The notes: a model not told the origin generated them from the sequence alone. A stretch of 64,000 nt of DNA from CAG-390 sp964522215 (GCA_964522215.1 CAZFVR010000001.1:103071-167070), one strand, 5' to 3'; positions 53,214-62,135 are shown, counted from the first letter of the stretch. A program made the numbers and translations.

Positions 53214-53363
53214 TCATTTTGCATACCTTTTGTGTCAATTATGCATTCTGACATTTCATTTTGCCTCATTTGGGTAAAATAATGTTGGCAACGCGATTCG
53301 AGACTACATTTTTTGCCCTGCTTTTTACGCTCAAAAATTCATTTTGTCATTTTGCACAAAATG
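53214..53363. repeat. Repeated TCATTTTG motif between rpiR and permease gene
   Basis: Exact TCATTTTG occurs at 53214-53221, 53256-53263, 53339-53346 and 53347-53354, the last two in tandem. The near-copy TCATTTGG is at 53267 and an inverted CAAAATG at 53357. The first copy abuts the rpiR promoter; the last lie about 50 bp before the permease promoter. They may be operator sites, perhaps for the RpiR protein, but the sequence is AT-rich and chance cannot be excluded. Confidence 0.4.
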
Positions 53364-53412
53364 GGATCTGAAATTTCGTTTAATTTTTTTCGGCAAAAAT
53401 CGACATTTACTA

Positions 53413-53441
53413 TTTACAAACGCAAGCCTTTGTGATATGAT
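53413..53441 (+). promoter_or_regulatory. Promoter of the NCS2 permease gene
   Basis: TTTACA (53413-53418) and TATGAT (53436-53441) with a 17-base spacer. It implies a leader of about 240 bases before the start codon at 53688. Confidence 0.65.
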
Positions 53442-53447
53442 TTAATA

Positions 53448-53681
53448 AACCGGATCAACTGATGTCGGCAGATGCGCGCAGTTTGGATACAGTAAATAAT
53501 AATTTCATAGGACACGGAGCGGTAAAAGCCGACGCCGGTCCGCTTTCTGTGCGCCGCCGTGCCTCCCCTTTGAGCCATGGCGGTATTATTTTTTGTTGTA
53601 CCCGAGCAACGCCCTCTCGGCGAAAGATGTGAAACGGAAATAAAAAGGACATCCCAAAGTTTGCGGATGTCACCTCGGAGG
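53448..53681 (+). promoter_or_regulatory. Long structured leader of the NCS2 permease gene, candidate attenuator
   Basis: The leader contains a terminator-like hairpin, CCGCCGTG (53554-53561) with CATGGCGG (53576-53583), followed by TATTATTTTTTG. An upstream arm, CACGGAGCGG near 53514, can pair with CCGCTTTCTGTG (53541-53552), which lies next to the terminator arm. A second hairpin, GACATCC (53648-53654) with GGATGTC (53665-53671), sits just before the ribosome site. The layout suits conditional termination. I do not recognise a known purine or PyrR-type element. Confidence 0.45.
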
Positions 53682-53687
53682 TTTTTC

Positions 53688-55022
53688 ATGAAACTAACTT
53701 ACGGTGTACAGGACAGACCGAAGTTCGGTCAGGTCATCGTTTTCGCGCTCCAGCAGCTGCTTGCCATTCTTGCGGCAACGATAGCAGTTCCTGCGATCAT
53801 AGGAAACGGTATGTCATCCTCGGCAGCACTCTTCGGAGCGGGCGCGGGAACGCTCGTGTACCTGCTCTTCACAAAATTCAAAAGCCCCGTTTTCCTCGGT
53901 AGTTCTTTCGCGTTCATCAGCCCGATGTTCGTAGCATTTGCCGGCGGAGTTTCAATGTCCCTCGGCTATCTCGGTCTTATCATAGGCGCGGCCTTTGCGG
54001 GACTTGTTTACGTTATCATTGCGCTGGTAGTTAAATATGCCGGCGTTAAGTGGATCAACAAGCTCATGCCCGCCGTAGTTATCGGTCCCACGGTCGCCAT
54101 TATCGGTCTCTCGCTTGCGGGCAACGCAGTTGGTGATCTGATAAAGGGCAATGTCATGGGCGCCGACGGTCAAACCCCCACAGCCTCTGTATTCGCCTGC
54201 CTCATCTGCGGTCTTGTTACCCTCTTTACAGTCATCATCTGCTCTGTATACGGCAAAAAGATGACAAAGATGATCCCCTTTATAATAGGTATCGTTGCGG
54301 GCTACGCCGTTGCCGCTATCCTTACCGTTATCGGTAACGTTGCCGATATCCCCGCCATCCAGATAATCGACTTCTCCAAATTCCAGAATATGCAGTGGTA
54401 CCCCGACTTTACATTTGTTAAGGCACTGGGCGGCTTTAAGGAGCTTAACGCTTCCTATGTTGCATCGATAGCCGTTGCATACATCCCTGTTGCGTTCGTT
54501 GTGTTTGCCGAGCATATCGCCGACCACAAGAACCTCTCCTCCATCATCGAGCACGACCTGCTTGAGGATCCCGGACTCTCCCGCACGCTCCTTGGCGACG
54601 GCGTGGGCTCGGCGGTTGGCGCACTGTTTGGCGGTTGCCCCAACACCACCTACGGCGAATCTGTCGGCTGTGTTGCAATATCCGGCAACGCATCTGTTGT
54701 GACCATCCTCGCCACGGCGCTGATGGCCATCGCATCCGCATTCGTCGCTCCCTTTGTGACATTCCTTGCCACCATTCCCTCCTGCGTAATGGGTGGCGTT
54801 TGCATAGCCCTTTACGGCTTCATCTCGGTCTCCGGACTTAAGATGCTCCAGCCCGTAGATCTTGGCGATAACCGCAACCTCTTTGTGGCATCCGTGATAC
54901 TCATCACAGGTGTAGGCGGGCTTTCCCTTACCTTTGGAAAGGTCACCATCACAACAGTCGCCTGCGCACTGATACTGGGCATTCTCGTAAACCTTGTTTG
55001 CAATAAAAAGCACGAGGAATAA
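53688..55022 (+). CDS. uraA: NCS2 uracil/xanthine permease
   Basis: A 444-residue inner-membrane nucleobase transporter with about 12-14 hydrophobic segments. Family hallmarks are ALQQLLAILAATIAVPAI in the first helix, VVFAEHIADHKNLSSII with the substrate-contacting Glu, and GGCPNTTYGESVGCVAIS. The motifs fit the UraA branch more than the xanthine branch, but specificity is not certain. The start at 53688 follows CGGAGG at seven bases; in-frame sequence upstream is leader. A strong terminator follows directly. Confidence 0.92.
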   Translation: MKLTYGVQDRPKFGQVIVFALQQLLAILAATIAVPAIIGNGMSSSAALFGAGAGTLVYLLFTKFKSPVFLGSSFAFISPMFVAFAGGVSMSLGYLGLIIGAAFAGLVYVIIALVVKYAGVKWINKLMPAVVIGPTVAIIGLSLAGNAVGDLIKGNVMGADGQTPTASVFACLICGLVTLFTVIICSVYGKKMTKMIPFIIGIVAGYAVAAILTVIGNVADIPAIQIIDFSKFQNMQWYPDFTFVKALGGFKELNASYVASIAVAYIPVAFVVFAEHIADHKNLSSIIEHDLLEDPGLSRTLLGDGVGSAVGALFGGCPNTTYGESVGCVAISGNASVVTILATALMAIASAFVAPFVTFLATIPSCVMGGVCIALYGFISVSGLKMLQPVDLGDNRNLFVASVILITGVGGLSLTFGKVTITTVACALILGILVNLVCNKKHEE

Positions 55023-55038
55023 CATCCCAAATAAGCTC

Positions 55039-55076
55039 GCCCCTGCCGCGGCATTGCCGCGGCAGGGGCTTTTTGT
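55039..55076 (+). terminator. Terminator after the NCS2 permease gene
   Basis: GCCCCTGCCGCGG (55039-55051) and CCGCGGCAGGGGC (55057-55069) form a perfect 13-bp stem, followed by TTTTTG. Confidence 0.93.
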
Positions 55077-55254
55077 ATCAGGCTTTATATTTGCATATCA
55101 GATCCGTATACACGGCTGCATCATCAAAGAAAAAAGATGTGAGGCTTATACGCCTCCTTGTCTTTTTCCTCAATCAATCTTAGCTGTACGGACGGCAGTA
55201 AAGTCTATACCGAAGCTCTCAAGATACTTTGCCGAGCCGTGGATGTGATCCTCA

Positions 55255-55690
55255 ACGTAAAGAGCGAATTATATTCTGCACGCGCCATCGGCAGTCCCCC
55301 AAGGTCGGTCCGCCGGAGCGGAGTCTGCGCTGTAACCATCGCCGGCCGGCAAAGCAGCCCTCCCGCGCTCGCCCGGTAGTTCCCTTGCCCATGGTAAACC
55401 GAAGCATCGCTCCCCAGCTCGCTTTTGATTTTGGAAAGATGGCGCCGGATCGCTTGAATAACAGGCTACCATTGCTCCAAAAACAGAACGACACTCTCGT
55501 ATTTGTCCCACGCCTCATCGAGTTGCCGCCTTGCAAGCCGCGCCCACTCCTCTCCCGGAGGCACCGCCGCAAAGCCGTAATGCTTTTGCCACAAATCTAA
55601 ACGAGTCTCACTGTCATGCCCCACGGCCTTTTTGTAAAAGTCTTAAAACTTGGACACCGGATCGATCACCTCAATGTTATCCCGCATCAT
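55255..55690 (-). pseudogene. Decayed gene, possibly of a DUF2268-like protein
   Basis: On the minus strand an ATG (55688-55690) with AAAGGAG upstream opens MMRDNIEVIDPVSKF and then meets TAA. The same frame continues with protein-like sequence (DFYKKAVGHDSETRLDLWQK, YGFAAVPPGEEWARLARRQL) to a second stop. Further on, another frame gives LRFTMGKGTTGRAREGCFAG. I recall similar start and end phrases in DUF2268-type putative zinc proteases, whose central HExxH part is missing here. Premature stops, frameshift and a probable central deletion mark it as a remnant. The stretch 55077-55250 shows only further short broken fragments. Confidence 0.5.
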
Positions 55691-55771
55691 TTCATATACG
55701 CTCCTTTGCTCTTTCGCGCGCGATTACACCTCGTTTGACTTTGATTATTTTTCCAATAGATAAGCTGCCGA

Positions 55772-56548
55772 TCATTTACCGAAAAGGCTCTTCAGGCGAT
55801 CATATCTTTTCTGACCGAGAAGGCGGAGCAGTGCTCTGTTCGGCGCATGGCGCATACGATCCAGCCTTTCCGTTCGCCTCCAAGCATTCAATGCACGAAG
55901 CTTTTCCTCCTCGAACCAGCTTGCGGAAAACCAATGGATCGAGTAAGCCTCATTCAGATCTCCTATTGGATTCAGGTGATAATCATATGGGCAAAGCTTG
56001 ACCGTAGGCAGGATCGCGATATTACCATCGAGGAGCTGAGCGCTGTCATCCCGTCTGAGGCCGTGCCTCAAGAACACCTCGGTATTTCGGACCGGGCACG
56101 CCTTCAGATCATATTCGCCCCCCTCAAGGAGGAATGGAATATCGGCATAATCCGCCATCAGCTCACGCAGGATGGGTGCGCCCGGCTCGGCACCGAAGCC
56201 GAGGCCCGTATTAATGTATTTACCGTTTTCAAATCCGAAAAATGCGGAATGCTCAAGCAGGGGATCAAGCGGCTTTTTCAGCTCCACATCGGTATCAAGA
56301 TAGATCCCGCCTTGCTCGCAGACGACCTGTAAGCGAACATAGTCGGATACAAATGCCCATTTTTTTGCCTCATAAGCCTGACGGACATAGAGCGGCGCGG
56401 CGGCAAGCTCGTAATTATCTTCGTTCCATTCGATTATTCGATAGCCCTTGGCATATTTTTTCCAGCTTTTTATGCATTTTTTCGCCAGCTTCGGCTTCGG
56501 ATTTCCGCCAAACCAGCAGTAGTGTATGATCTTGGGAATTTTGTTCAT
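55772..56548 (-). CDS. GT32-like glycosyltransferase (DXD sugar-binding region)
   Basis: A 258-residue enzyme of the capsular-polysaccharide/Och1-like group. It begins IPKIIHYCWFGGNPKPKLAKKCIKSW, followed by WAFVSDYVRLQVVCEQGGIYLDTDVELKK, where DTD binds the nucleotide-sugar metal. It likely adds one sugar to the growing surface glycan on the cytoplasmic side. Its ATG overlaps the stop of the preceding gene (ATGA, 56545-56548). It is the last gene of the locus in this direction. Sugar unknown. Confidence 0.88.
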   Translation of the reverse strand: MNKIPKIIHYCWFGGNPKPKLAKKCIKSWKKYAKGYRIIEWNEDNYELAAAPLYVRQAYEAKKWAFVSDYVRLQVVCEQGGIYLDTDVELKKPLDPLLEHSAFFGFENGKYINTGLGFGAEPGAPILRELMADYADIPFLLEGGEYDLKACPVRNTEVFLRHGLRRDDSAQLLDGNIAILPTVKLCPYDYHLNPIGDLNEAYSIHWFSASWFEEEKLRALNAWRRTERLDRMRHAPNRALLRLLGQKRYDRLKSLFGK

Positions 56549-57573
56549 TTGATACTCCTGATTTTATTCAAAACCTTTTGCAATAATCCTTTGATTCCGT
56601 TGTGCTTTATTATATACATAACATTGTATACACGTGCGGTTATAGGAGATATGACCCCCAAAACTTCCAACCGTTGAGAATGAGATAATAGTATACATTT
56701 CTTGTTATCATTATAAACTCGTCGCAAATTCCTCTTAATCGAATTTGCTGCCTTATGGTTTGCAAGTTCTTTTTTAACCTTCCTATAGTAGATCGGCGCA
56801 CATAAAAAATATGTATCAGCTACATATTTGTACAGTTTCGTGCTCCCTATAGATTTGTAAAAGCAGAGTTGCTGATCCAACGCCCACAAAAAATCGGTCT
56901 TTTTGAGATCAAATCCACCTTTTGTAGTTCCGTTCGGATTGATTGTGTAAAAATATAATGCTGTCTTGGTGTTAGCGACTTGCTTTGCTTCATGCAACCA
57001 GCGACAAACAACTGCATTGTCTTCATAGAAACGAACGGCTGTAAAGGGAATGTTTTTTACAATCTCTTTGCGAATGAGTTTGCCCCAAACCACCCAATAA
57101 CGGTGTTCTCCATGCTCATATAGATCCAGCATACCATCTTCACCCATACGAGCTATCGAAAAAGATGTATCTTTCGGAGTAAAAAAGTCGGATGGAATTT
57201 CGTCAGACTCGATCGCTCCGCACATACTGATTTGTACATCATTAGTAACTGCTGCATGAAAAAGATGCTCTAACATTTGAGGATGAATCAGATCATCACT
57301 ATCAACGAAGCAGATCCAATCTCCATGTGCATGTTCTATGGCATGATTCCGAGCTGCCGCCTGTCCTTGATTAGGCTGATGAATCACTCTGATTCTCGCA
57401 TCCCGACGTGCATACTCGTCACATATCTCGCCGCTCATATCAGGGCTACCGTCATCAACAAGTATGAGTTCAAAATCGGTGAAAGTTTGCTCGAGAATGC
57501 TGTCAATACAGCGATGCAGATACTTTTCCGCTTTATACACCGGGACAATAACACTAATTTCTGGTTTTGACAA
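56545..57573 (-). CDS. Family 2 glycosyltransferase, TTG start
   Basis: A 342-residue GT-A glycosyltransferase: ISVIVPVYKAEKYLHRCIDSIL at the start, LVDDGSPDMSG, and the metal motif FVDSDDLIHPQMLE. A C-terminal helical extension (about 240-342) is of the kind found in capsule GT2 enzymes. The start is TTG at 57571-57573, eight bases after GAGGG; a further TTG five codons upstream overlaps that site. It starts one base after the stop of the ABC ATPase gene. The gene is visibly AT-rich compared with the one after it. Confidence 0.86.
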   Translation of the reverse strand: MSKPEISVIVPVYKAEKYLHRCIDSILEQTFTDFELILVDDGSPDMSGEICDEYARRDARIRVIHQPNQGQAAARNHAIEHAHGDWICFVDSDDLIHPQMLEHLFHAAVTNDVQISMCGAIESDEIPSDFFTPKDTSFSIARMGEDGMLDLYEHGEHRYWVVWGKLIRKEIVKNIPFTAVRFYEDNAVVCRWLHEAKQVANTKTALYFYTINPNGTTKGGFDLKKTDFLWALDQQLCFYKSIGSTKLYKYVADTYFLCAPIYYRKVKKELANHKAANSIKRNLRRVYNDNKKCILLSHSQRLEVLGVISPITARVYNVMYIIKHNGIKGLLQKVLNKIRSIK

Positions 57574-57574
57574 T

Positions 57575-58870
57575 TTATTTGCCCTCAACTATTATATCAT
57601 GCAAACGAATATGACCCCAATACTGATGAAGCCATATCAATTGATTATTCTCATCAATGGTGTCATTTATTTCAAACAAGAAACCCGGGAACACGCCGTC
57701 TAAGAATTGCTCATTTCCAAATTGATCGTAGATATACGCTACAATATTTACCAAATATTTTCCGGGGGTCAGGTGAGATGTATCTAATCTCATTTTATCA
57801 ATGCGTTTCTGCTTCTGATCAAACTGAAGTGGCTTATCTGTTAGTGCTGTAGCCGTAGAAGTGCCATCTTGATATTTGATCTCAAATCGAAATTTCACAT
57901 CTCTCCACGGTTTCGTCGAGCTGCATGAAAGTTCGCATTCAATATATTCACCGGCATGATAACGAGAATCCTTGTTATCCAAAAGTCGCAATGATTGTAT
58001 CTCAAACGAATCCACAGATTTCGAATTACCGTGATGCTGCTTTGTATATTCGTAGTTCTGTCTCATTTCGCCCAAAGAACCTAAATATAGTGAAATCGCC
58101 TCTTCGACATCGCCGTCGAAGATGACCTTACCCTTATCAAGGACGATGCATCGATCGCAAAGCTGGCGAATGGTATTCATATTATGGCTGACGTAAAGGA
58201 CGGTCCTGCCCTCCTTTTTTGCCGCGTCGCGCATTTTATCGAGGCATTTTTTCTGGAATGCCATATCGCCGACGGCAAGCACCTCGTCCATGATCATGAT
58301 CTCGGAATCCAAATGCGCCGCAACGGAGAATGCAAGCTTTACATACATTCCGCTCGAATATCGCTTGACGGGGGTATCAATAAAATCGCGCACCTCGGAG
58401 AATTCGATGATATCCTCCATTTTGGCATCGATCTCTGCCTTTGTCATACCGAGTATCGCGCCGTTCATATAGACGTTCTCGCGCCCCGTCATTTCGGGGC
58501 TGAAGCCCGTTCCGACCTCAAGCATCGAGGCGATCCTGCCATTAATGCCGATCTCGCCCTCCGTAGGCGCGGTAACACGGCTGAGCAGCTTTAGCATGGT
58601 GCTCTTGCCTGCACCGTTGCCGCCGATGATGCCGAGTGCCTCTCCCTTATATACGGTCAGATCTATACCGTTAAGTGCCATAAAGGTCTGACCTACAAGG
58701 CGCTGCTCCGAGCCTATCTTTGAGTTCGGATCCTCCTTGCCGCGAATGCGAGCCCACCAGCTTTGCAGATCGGCTGTCAGCGTGCCGCCGCCGATCTGAC
58801 CGAGTTTATACATTTTCTTGACACCGGAAAGCTGAATGGCAACTTCCCGAGCTTTCATCTGTTCGCTCAT
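57575..58870 (-). CDS. wzt: Polysaccharide-export ABC ATPase with Wzt C-terminal domain
   Basis: A 431-residue ATPase of the Wzt/TagH type, powering glycan export with the permease encoded upstream. Walker A is GGNGAGKSTMLKLL, signature RYSSGMYVKLAFSVA, Walker B IMIMDEVLAVGD, then HNMNTIRQLC. From about residue 270 a separate beta-rich Wzt_C-like domain follows (DSFEIQSLRLLDNKDSRYHAGEYIECELS); in known Wzt proteins this binds the glycan to be exported. The C-terminal domain is AT-rich while the ATPase domain is GC-rich, pointing to domain exchange. Confidence 0.92.
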   Translation of the reverse strand: MSEQMKAREVAIQLSGVKKMYKLGQIGGGTLTADLQSWWARIRGKEDPNSKIGSEQRLVGQTFMALNGIDLTVYKGEALGIIGGNGAGKSTMLKLLSRVTAPTEGEIGINGRIASMLEVGTGFSPEMTGRENVYMNGAILGMTKAEIDAKMEDIIEFSEVRDFIDTPVKRYSSGMYVKLAFSVAAHLDSEIMIMDEVLAVGDMAFQKKCLDKMRDAAKKEGRTVLYVSHNMNTIRQLCDRCIVLDKGKVIFDGDVEEAISLYLGSLGEMRQNYEYTKQHHGNSKSVDSFEIQSLRLLDNKDSRYHAGEYIECELSCSSTKPWRDVKFRFEIKYQDGTSTATALTDKPLQFDQKQKRIDKMRLDTSHLTPGKYLVNIVAYIYDQFGNEQFLDGVFPGFLFEINDTIDENNQLIWLHQYWGHIRLHDIIVEGK

Positions 58871-58882
58871 GTCATCCCTCCT

Positions 58883-59728
58883 TTATACGGTGTCCATGAA
58901 GGTCTTTTCGACCCGATTGAATATGACTATGCCAAGCAAGACCACAGCTATCGTAATCGCGATCGAGATGCACCAGCAGCCGAGGTCCATCATACCGCAG
59001 CCGAGGAAGATCCAGCGGAACGCCTCGACCGCGCAGGTTACGGGATTGAGCATTACGAGCTTTGCGAGCATGCCGTCACCGAGCGAGGAGACGGGATAAA
59101 CGACGGGAGTGATATACATCCAAAGGGAGACACCAAAGCCTACGAGCAGTGTAAGATCGCGGTACTTGGTGGTCATGCTTGAGATTATGATGCCCAGCCC
59201 CAGCCCGAGCAAGCCCAAATATACGAGCAACAGGGGCAAAAGTAATAATCCCCAATAATTGGGGCTGACCTGTCCCTTTATGACATAATAGAGCCAAAAG
59301 AGGAGGAACATGGCAAGCTGAACACCAAAATTGATGGCGGAGGAGAGAACATTTGAGATCGGAGTTACGAGGCGCGGGAAATATACCTTGCCGAATACAC
59401 CGGCATTGCCGGTAAAGGTATTTGAGGTTTGAGTCAAGGAGGTGGAAAAGAAGCTCCAAACGGCAGTACCGCCCATATAGAAGAGGAGCTGCGGGACGCC
59501 GTCGGTGGAGATCCCGGCAATACCGCCGAAGACGACGGTATAGATAAGGGTGGTCAGAAGCGGCTGAAAGAGGATCCACGCAGGACCGAGGATGGTCTGC
59601 TTGTAGATCAGGATGAAGCTGCGCTTGGTAAAAAGGCGGATCAGATCGCGATAACGCCAGACCTCCTTAAGGTTCAGATCCAGCCACCTCCGCTTGGAGG
59701 TGATAACTGTGGAAAATTCTTTGTTCAT
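58883..59728 (-). CDS. wzm: Polysaccharide-export ABC permease
   Basis: A 281-residue ABC-2 type permease with about six membrane helices. Family segments are RYRDLIRLFTKRSFILIYKQTILGPAWILFQPLLTT and VGFGVSLWMYITPVVYPVSSL. It forms the membrane channel for the ATPase downstream (12 bp away). The start at 59726-59728 is preceded by GAGG; longer in-frame starts lie inside the upstream glycosyltransferase gene. Such exporters move teichoic-acid-like or O-antigen-like polymers. Confidence 0.93.
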   Translation of the reverse strand: MNKEFSTVITSKRRWLDLNLKEVWRYRDLIRLFTKRSFILIYKQTILGPAWILFQPLLTTLIYTVVFGGIAGISTDGVPQLLFYMGGTAVWSFFSTSLTQTSNTFTGNAGVFGKVYFPRLVTPISNVLSSAINFGVQLAMFLLFWLYYVIKGQVSPNYWGLLLLPLLLVYLGLLGLGLGIIISSMTTKYRDLTLLVGFGVSLWMYITPVVYPVSSLGDGMLAKLVMLNPVTCAVEAFRWIFLGCGMMDLGCWCISIAITIAVVLLGIVIFNRVEKTFMDTV

Positions 59729-59735
59729 GGGGACC

Positions 59736-60917
59736 TCAGTTTTCGATGAAATCGTAGAGTTTTTGGAGCTCCGCATTATTGTCGAAGGATTCTTTTTTAA
59801 GATTTTCGGTAAATTTACGGCATATCTCCGGGTTATCGAGGAGCGTTTTTATGCCCTCAAACAGTGCCTCGGGGGTCATGGCATCGACGATCAGACCGTT
59901 TTCGCCGCTCGTGAATTGCTCGCGCATGCCGGGGGCATCGGTGGTAACGATCGGCTTTTGCAAAATCTTCGCCTCGACCGTCGTCGTGCAAAACGCCTCA
60001 CTAAATGATGGTTGCACATATATGTCACACTTTTTGATGTAGGGATAGGGGTTCGTTTTTGAACCGAGCAAAAAGATACAATCATCCAATCTCAATTGTA
60101 CGACCTTTTGTTCAAGTTCTTCCTTAAGCCCTCCATCACCCACTATATACCACCGGAATTTCTTCCCATATTCACGTAATAATTCCGCTACTTTCGGGAT
60201 CATCTGCTGACCCTTTTCCGGAGATACTCTACCAACAGTGCAGAGTGCGAGCGTACCGTCACATATCATATCTTCTGCATGTTCGTTTGACTTAGCTTCA
60301 ACATCCTCCCGCAAAATAACATTGTAAAGAACATCCATTGTATTTTTGCACTCCGGATGCATCTTTACAAACAGATCCTTTGCTCTATCCGATACTGCAT
60401 ATATCCTATCCATTTTATTAACAAGATGATCATTGAGCTTCGCGATCCGTTTACCTTGTGTCGCGTCTCCGTGAACAAAAGCTACACGCTTATCAGCATC
60501 CGCTGATGCAACCATAGCCAGATCCGAATAGTCGGTCGAAAATGAAATTGCACAATCAAAATGACCGGGAAATTTCAAGCCGCGCTCAATTATTCGATAC
60601 GTGTACATGATCCGTGCATACCAATTCTTTTCAAATCTGAGCCGCAAGCGATTCCACAGACCTTTGGCTACAGCTACAAGTCGGAAATGCTTTATGTCCT
60701 GCCTTAAATATTCAGAAGCTTCAATATCGCTGACATAAAAGACTTCTATATTATTCAGAGGCAATTCCGGATACAGCTCCCCATCCTTATTATGCAAAAC
60801 CAACAATACCTTATTATCTTTTGTGTTAAATGCACGTAACAATGTTATCAAAGCCTTTTCAATGCCACCGTGATTCATTATTCTATTGCAGCATATCAGA
60901 ATTCGTTTTTCCGTCAT
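59736..60917 (-). CDS. GT4-type glycosyltransferase, mosaic composition
   Basis: A 393-residue GT-B enzyme. The N-terminal acceptor domain begins ILICCNRIMNHGGIEKALI. The C-terminal donor domain has CTVGRVSPEKGQQMIPKVAE and the EX7E region FSEAFCTTTVEAKILQKPIVTTDAPGMREQ. The start at 60915-60917 follows GAGGA. The first two thirds are AT-rich, and the last third, nearest wzm, is GC-rich. It lies 7 bp before the permease gene and belongs to the same operon. Sugar and linkage unknown. Confidence 0.88.
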   Translation of the reverse strand: MTEKRILICCNRIMNHGGIEKALITLLRAFNTKDNKVLLVLHNKDGELYPELPLNNIEVFYVSDIEASEYLRQDIKHFRLVAVAKGLWNRLRLRFEKNWYARIMYTYRIIERGLKFPGHFDCAISFSTDYSDLAMVASADADKRVAFVHGDATQGKRIAKLNDHLVNKMDRIYAVSDRAKDLFVKMHPECKNTMDVLYNVILREDVEAKSNEHAEDMICDGTLALCTVGRVSPEKGQQMIPKVAELLREYGKKFRWYIVGDGGLKEELEQKVVQLRLDDCIFLLGSKTNPYPYIKKCDIYVQPSFSEAFCTTTVEAKILQKPIVTTDAPGMREQFTSGENGLIVDAMTPEALFEGIKTLLDNPEICRKFTENLKKESFDNNAELQKLYDFIEN

Positions 60918-60928
60918 AATATTAATCC

Positions 60929-62107
60929 TCAGTATGAGCCATTTGCTGTCTCGCATATTTCCATAATCTCGCGATATTTTTCCTCATTATCGCAGATCTT
61001 TTCGACGCCGGCACTGCTTTTCAGCTTCTCGCGCAGCTCGGGGTGATCGAGCAGATATTTCAGCCCGGTATACAGCCCCTGCGCGCTGTTTTCGACGATC
61101 CATCCCGTCTCACCGTGGATGAGCTGTTCGCGGATGCCCGACACATCGGTCGCAAGCACCGAACAGCCGAGGAGCTTTGCCTCTACCGTCACGGTCGGGA
61201 AGCCTTCGAAGCCCGAGGGCAGGACGAAGAGGTCGCAGTTTTTCATATACTTATACGGATTGTCGGTCACGCCGTCGAGATACACGCAGTCGGCAAGTCC
61301 GAGCGTGTCGATCTTCTCTGCGATCGCATCATGCTCGATACCCGTGCCCAAAATATGCCACGCGAAGGCGTATCCGTCCGCTTTCAAGCGTGCGAGCACG
61401 TCCAAAAAGCGCAGGTATTGCTTTTGCTCCGTCATTCTGCCGACAGAGAGCAGGACGGTGCGGTCGTCATCGTAGAAAAAAGGGACATTGCCCTTTTCGC
61501 GGATCGCCTCCGACTCAAAAAAGTTATATATCACGTGCGTTTTGGACTCAAGCTGCGGATACCGATCGATAAAGCTCTTGCGCGCCGATTCCGCAACGCA
61601 GATCACGGCATCCATCCTCTCGCATTCTCGGATAACGCGGTCGGTCTCCTCCGGATGAGACATGTTTGCAACATCGGTATGATACCATTGAAGGTACTTT
61701 TTTGCCTTGATGCAGCGGAGCAGGAAGGTCGGCGGCTCGGTTTCCAGGTAGTTGATCGCTACGTCATATGCTTGATCGGCGTAATGCTTGGCGGCGAGCT
61801 TTTCGGCAAAGCGGCGATAACCGACGAGCTTGCTGAAGGTCAGCTTGAGGCATCCCGAGAGCTTTTCCTTAAATGAGTGCGCGGCTCTTATCTGCGCGAG
61901 CGATGCGTAGTATTTCTTCGTATATTCGTTGCTGCAAATGGCGTGAAAGGTCACGCGCGGATCGAATTGCGGCTTGAGCAGACCCTTTTCGTAGAGTTCA
62001 AGCACTTCGACTTCATGCCCGCGGCTCACAAGCTCGTTGGCAAAGGAGACAAGCACCTTTTCCGCTCCGCCGAATATAAGCTGAGGGATGAAGATAAGGA
62101 ATTTCAT
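60929..62107 (-). CDS. GT4-type glycosyltransferase
   Basis: A 392-residue GT-B enzyme: FIPQLIFGGAEKVLVSFANELVSRGHEVEVLEL at the start, LLSVGRMTEQKQYLRFLDVLA for donor binding and LPSGFEGFPTVTVEAKLLGCSVLATD as the EX7E segment. AAAGGAAA precedes the ATG. It is related in plan to the next gene of the operon but not a close duplicate. Predicted to act at the cytoplasmic membrane face on a lipid-linked glycan. Confidence 0.9.
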   Translation of the reverse strand: MKFLIFIPQLIFGGAEKVLVSFANELVSRGHEVEVLELYEKGLLKPQFDPRVTFHAICSNEYTKKYYASLAQIRAAHSFKEKLSGCLKLTFSKLVGYRRFAEKLAAKHYADQAYDVAINYLETEPPTFLLRCIKAKKYLQWYHTDVANMSHPEETDRVIRECERMDAVICVAESARKSFIDRYPQLESKTHVIYNFFESEAIREKGNVPFFYDDDRTVLLSVGRMTEQKQYLRFLDVLARLKADGYAFAWHILGTGIEHDAIAEKIDTLGLADCVYLDGVTDNPYKYMKNCDLFVLPSGFEGFPTVTVEAKLLGCSVLATDVSGIREQLIHGETGWIVENSAQGLYTGLKYLLDHPELREKLKSSAGVEKICDNEEKYREIMEICETANGSY

Positions 62108-62135
62108 GATTCATTTCCTTTCGCAAACATCGCTA

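Noticed and set aside
53448..53600. Resemblance of the permease leader to the ykkC guanidine/PRPP riboswitch (ACACGGAG and AAAAGCC)
   Set aside because: The conserved 5' half of ykkC (CTAGGGTTCCG and CTGGTCCGAGAG) is missing, so the similarity is too short.
53952..55025. Long open frame antisense to the NCS2 permease gene
   Set aside because: It is the mirror of a strongly conserved transporter, has Cys/Lys/Gly-rich unnatural composition and no ribosome site.
61043..61876. 277-codon open frame antisense to a GT4 gene
   Set aside because: The sense strand encodes a clear glycosyltransferase with the operon's direction and spacing.
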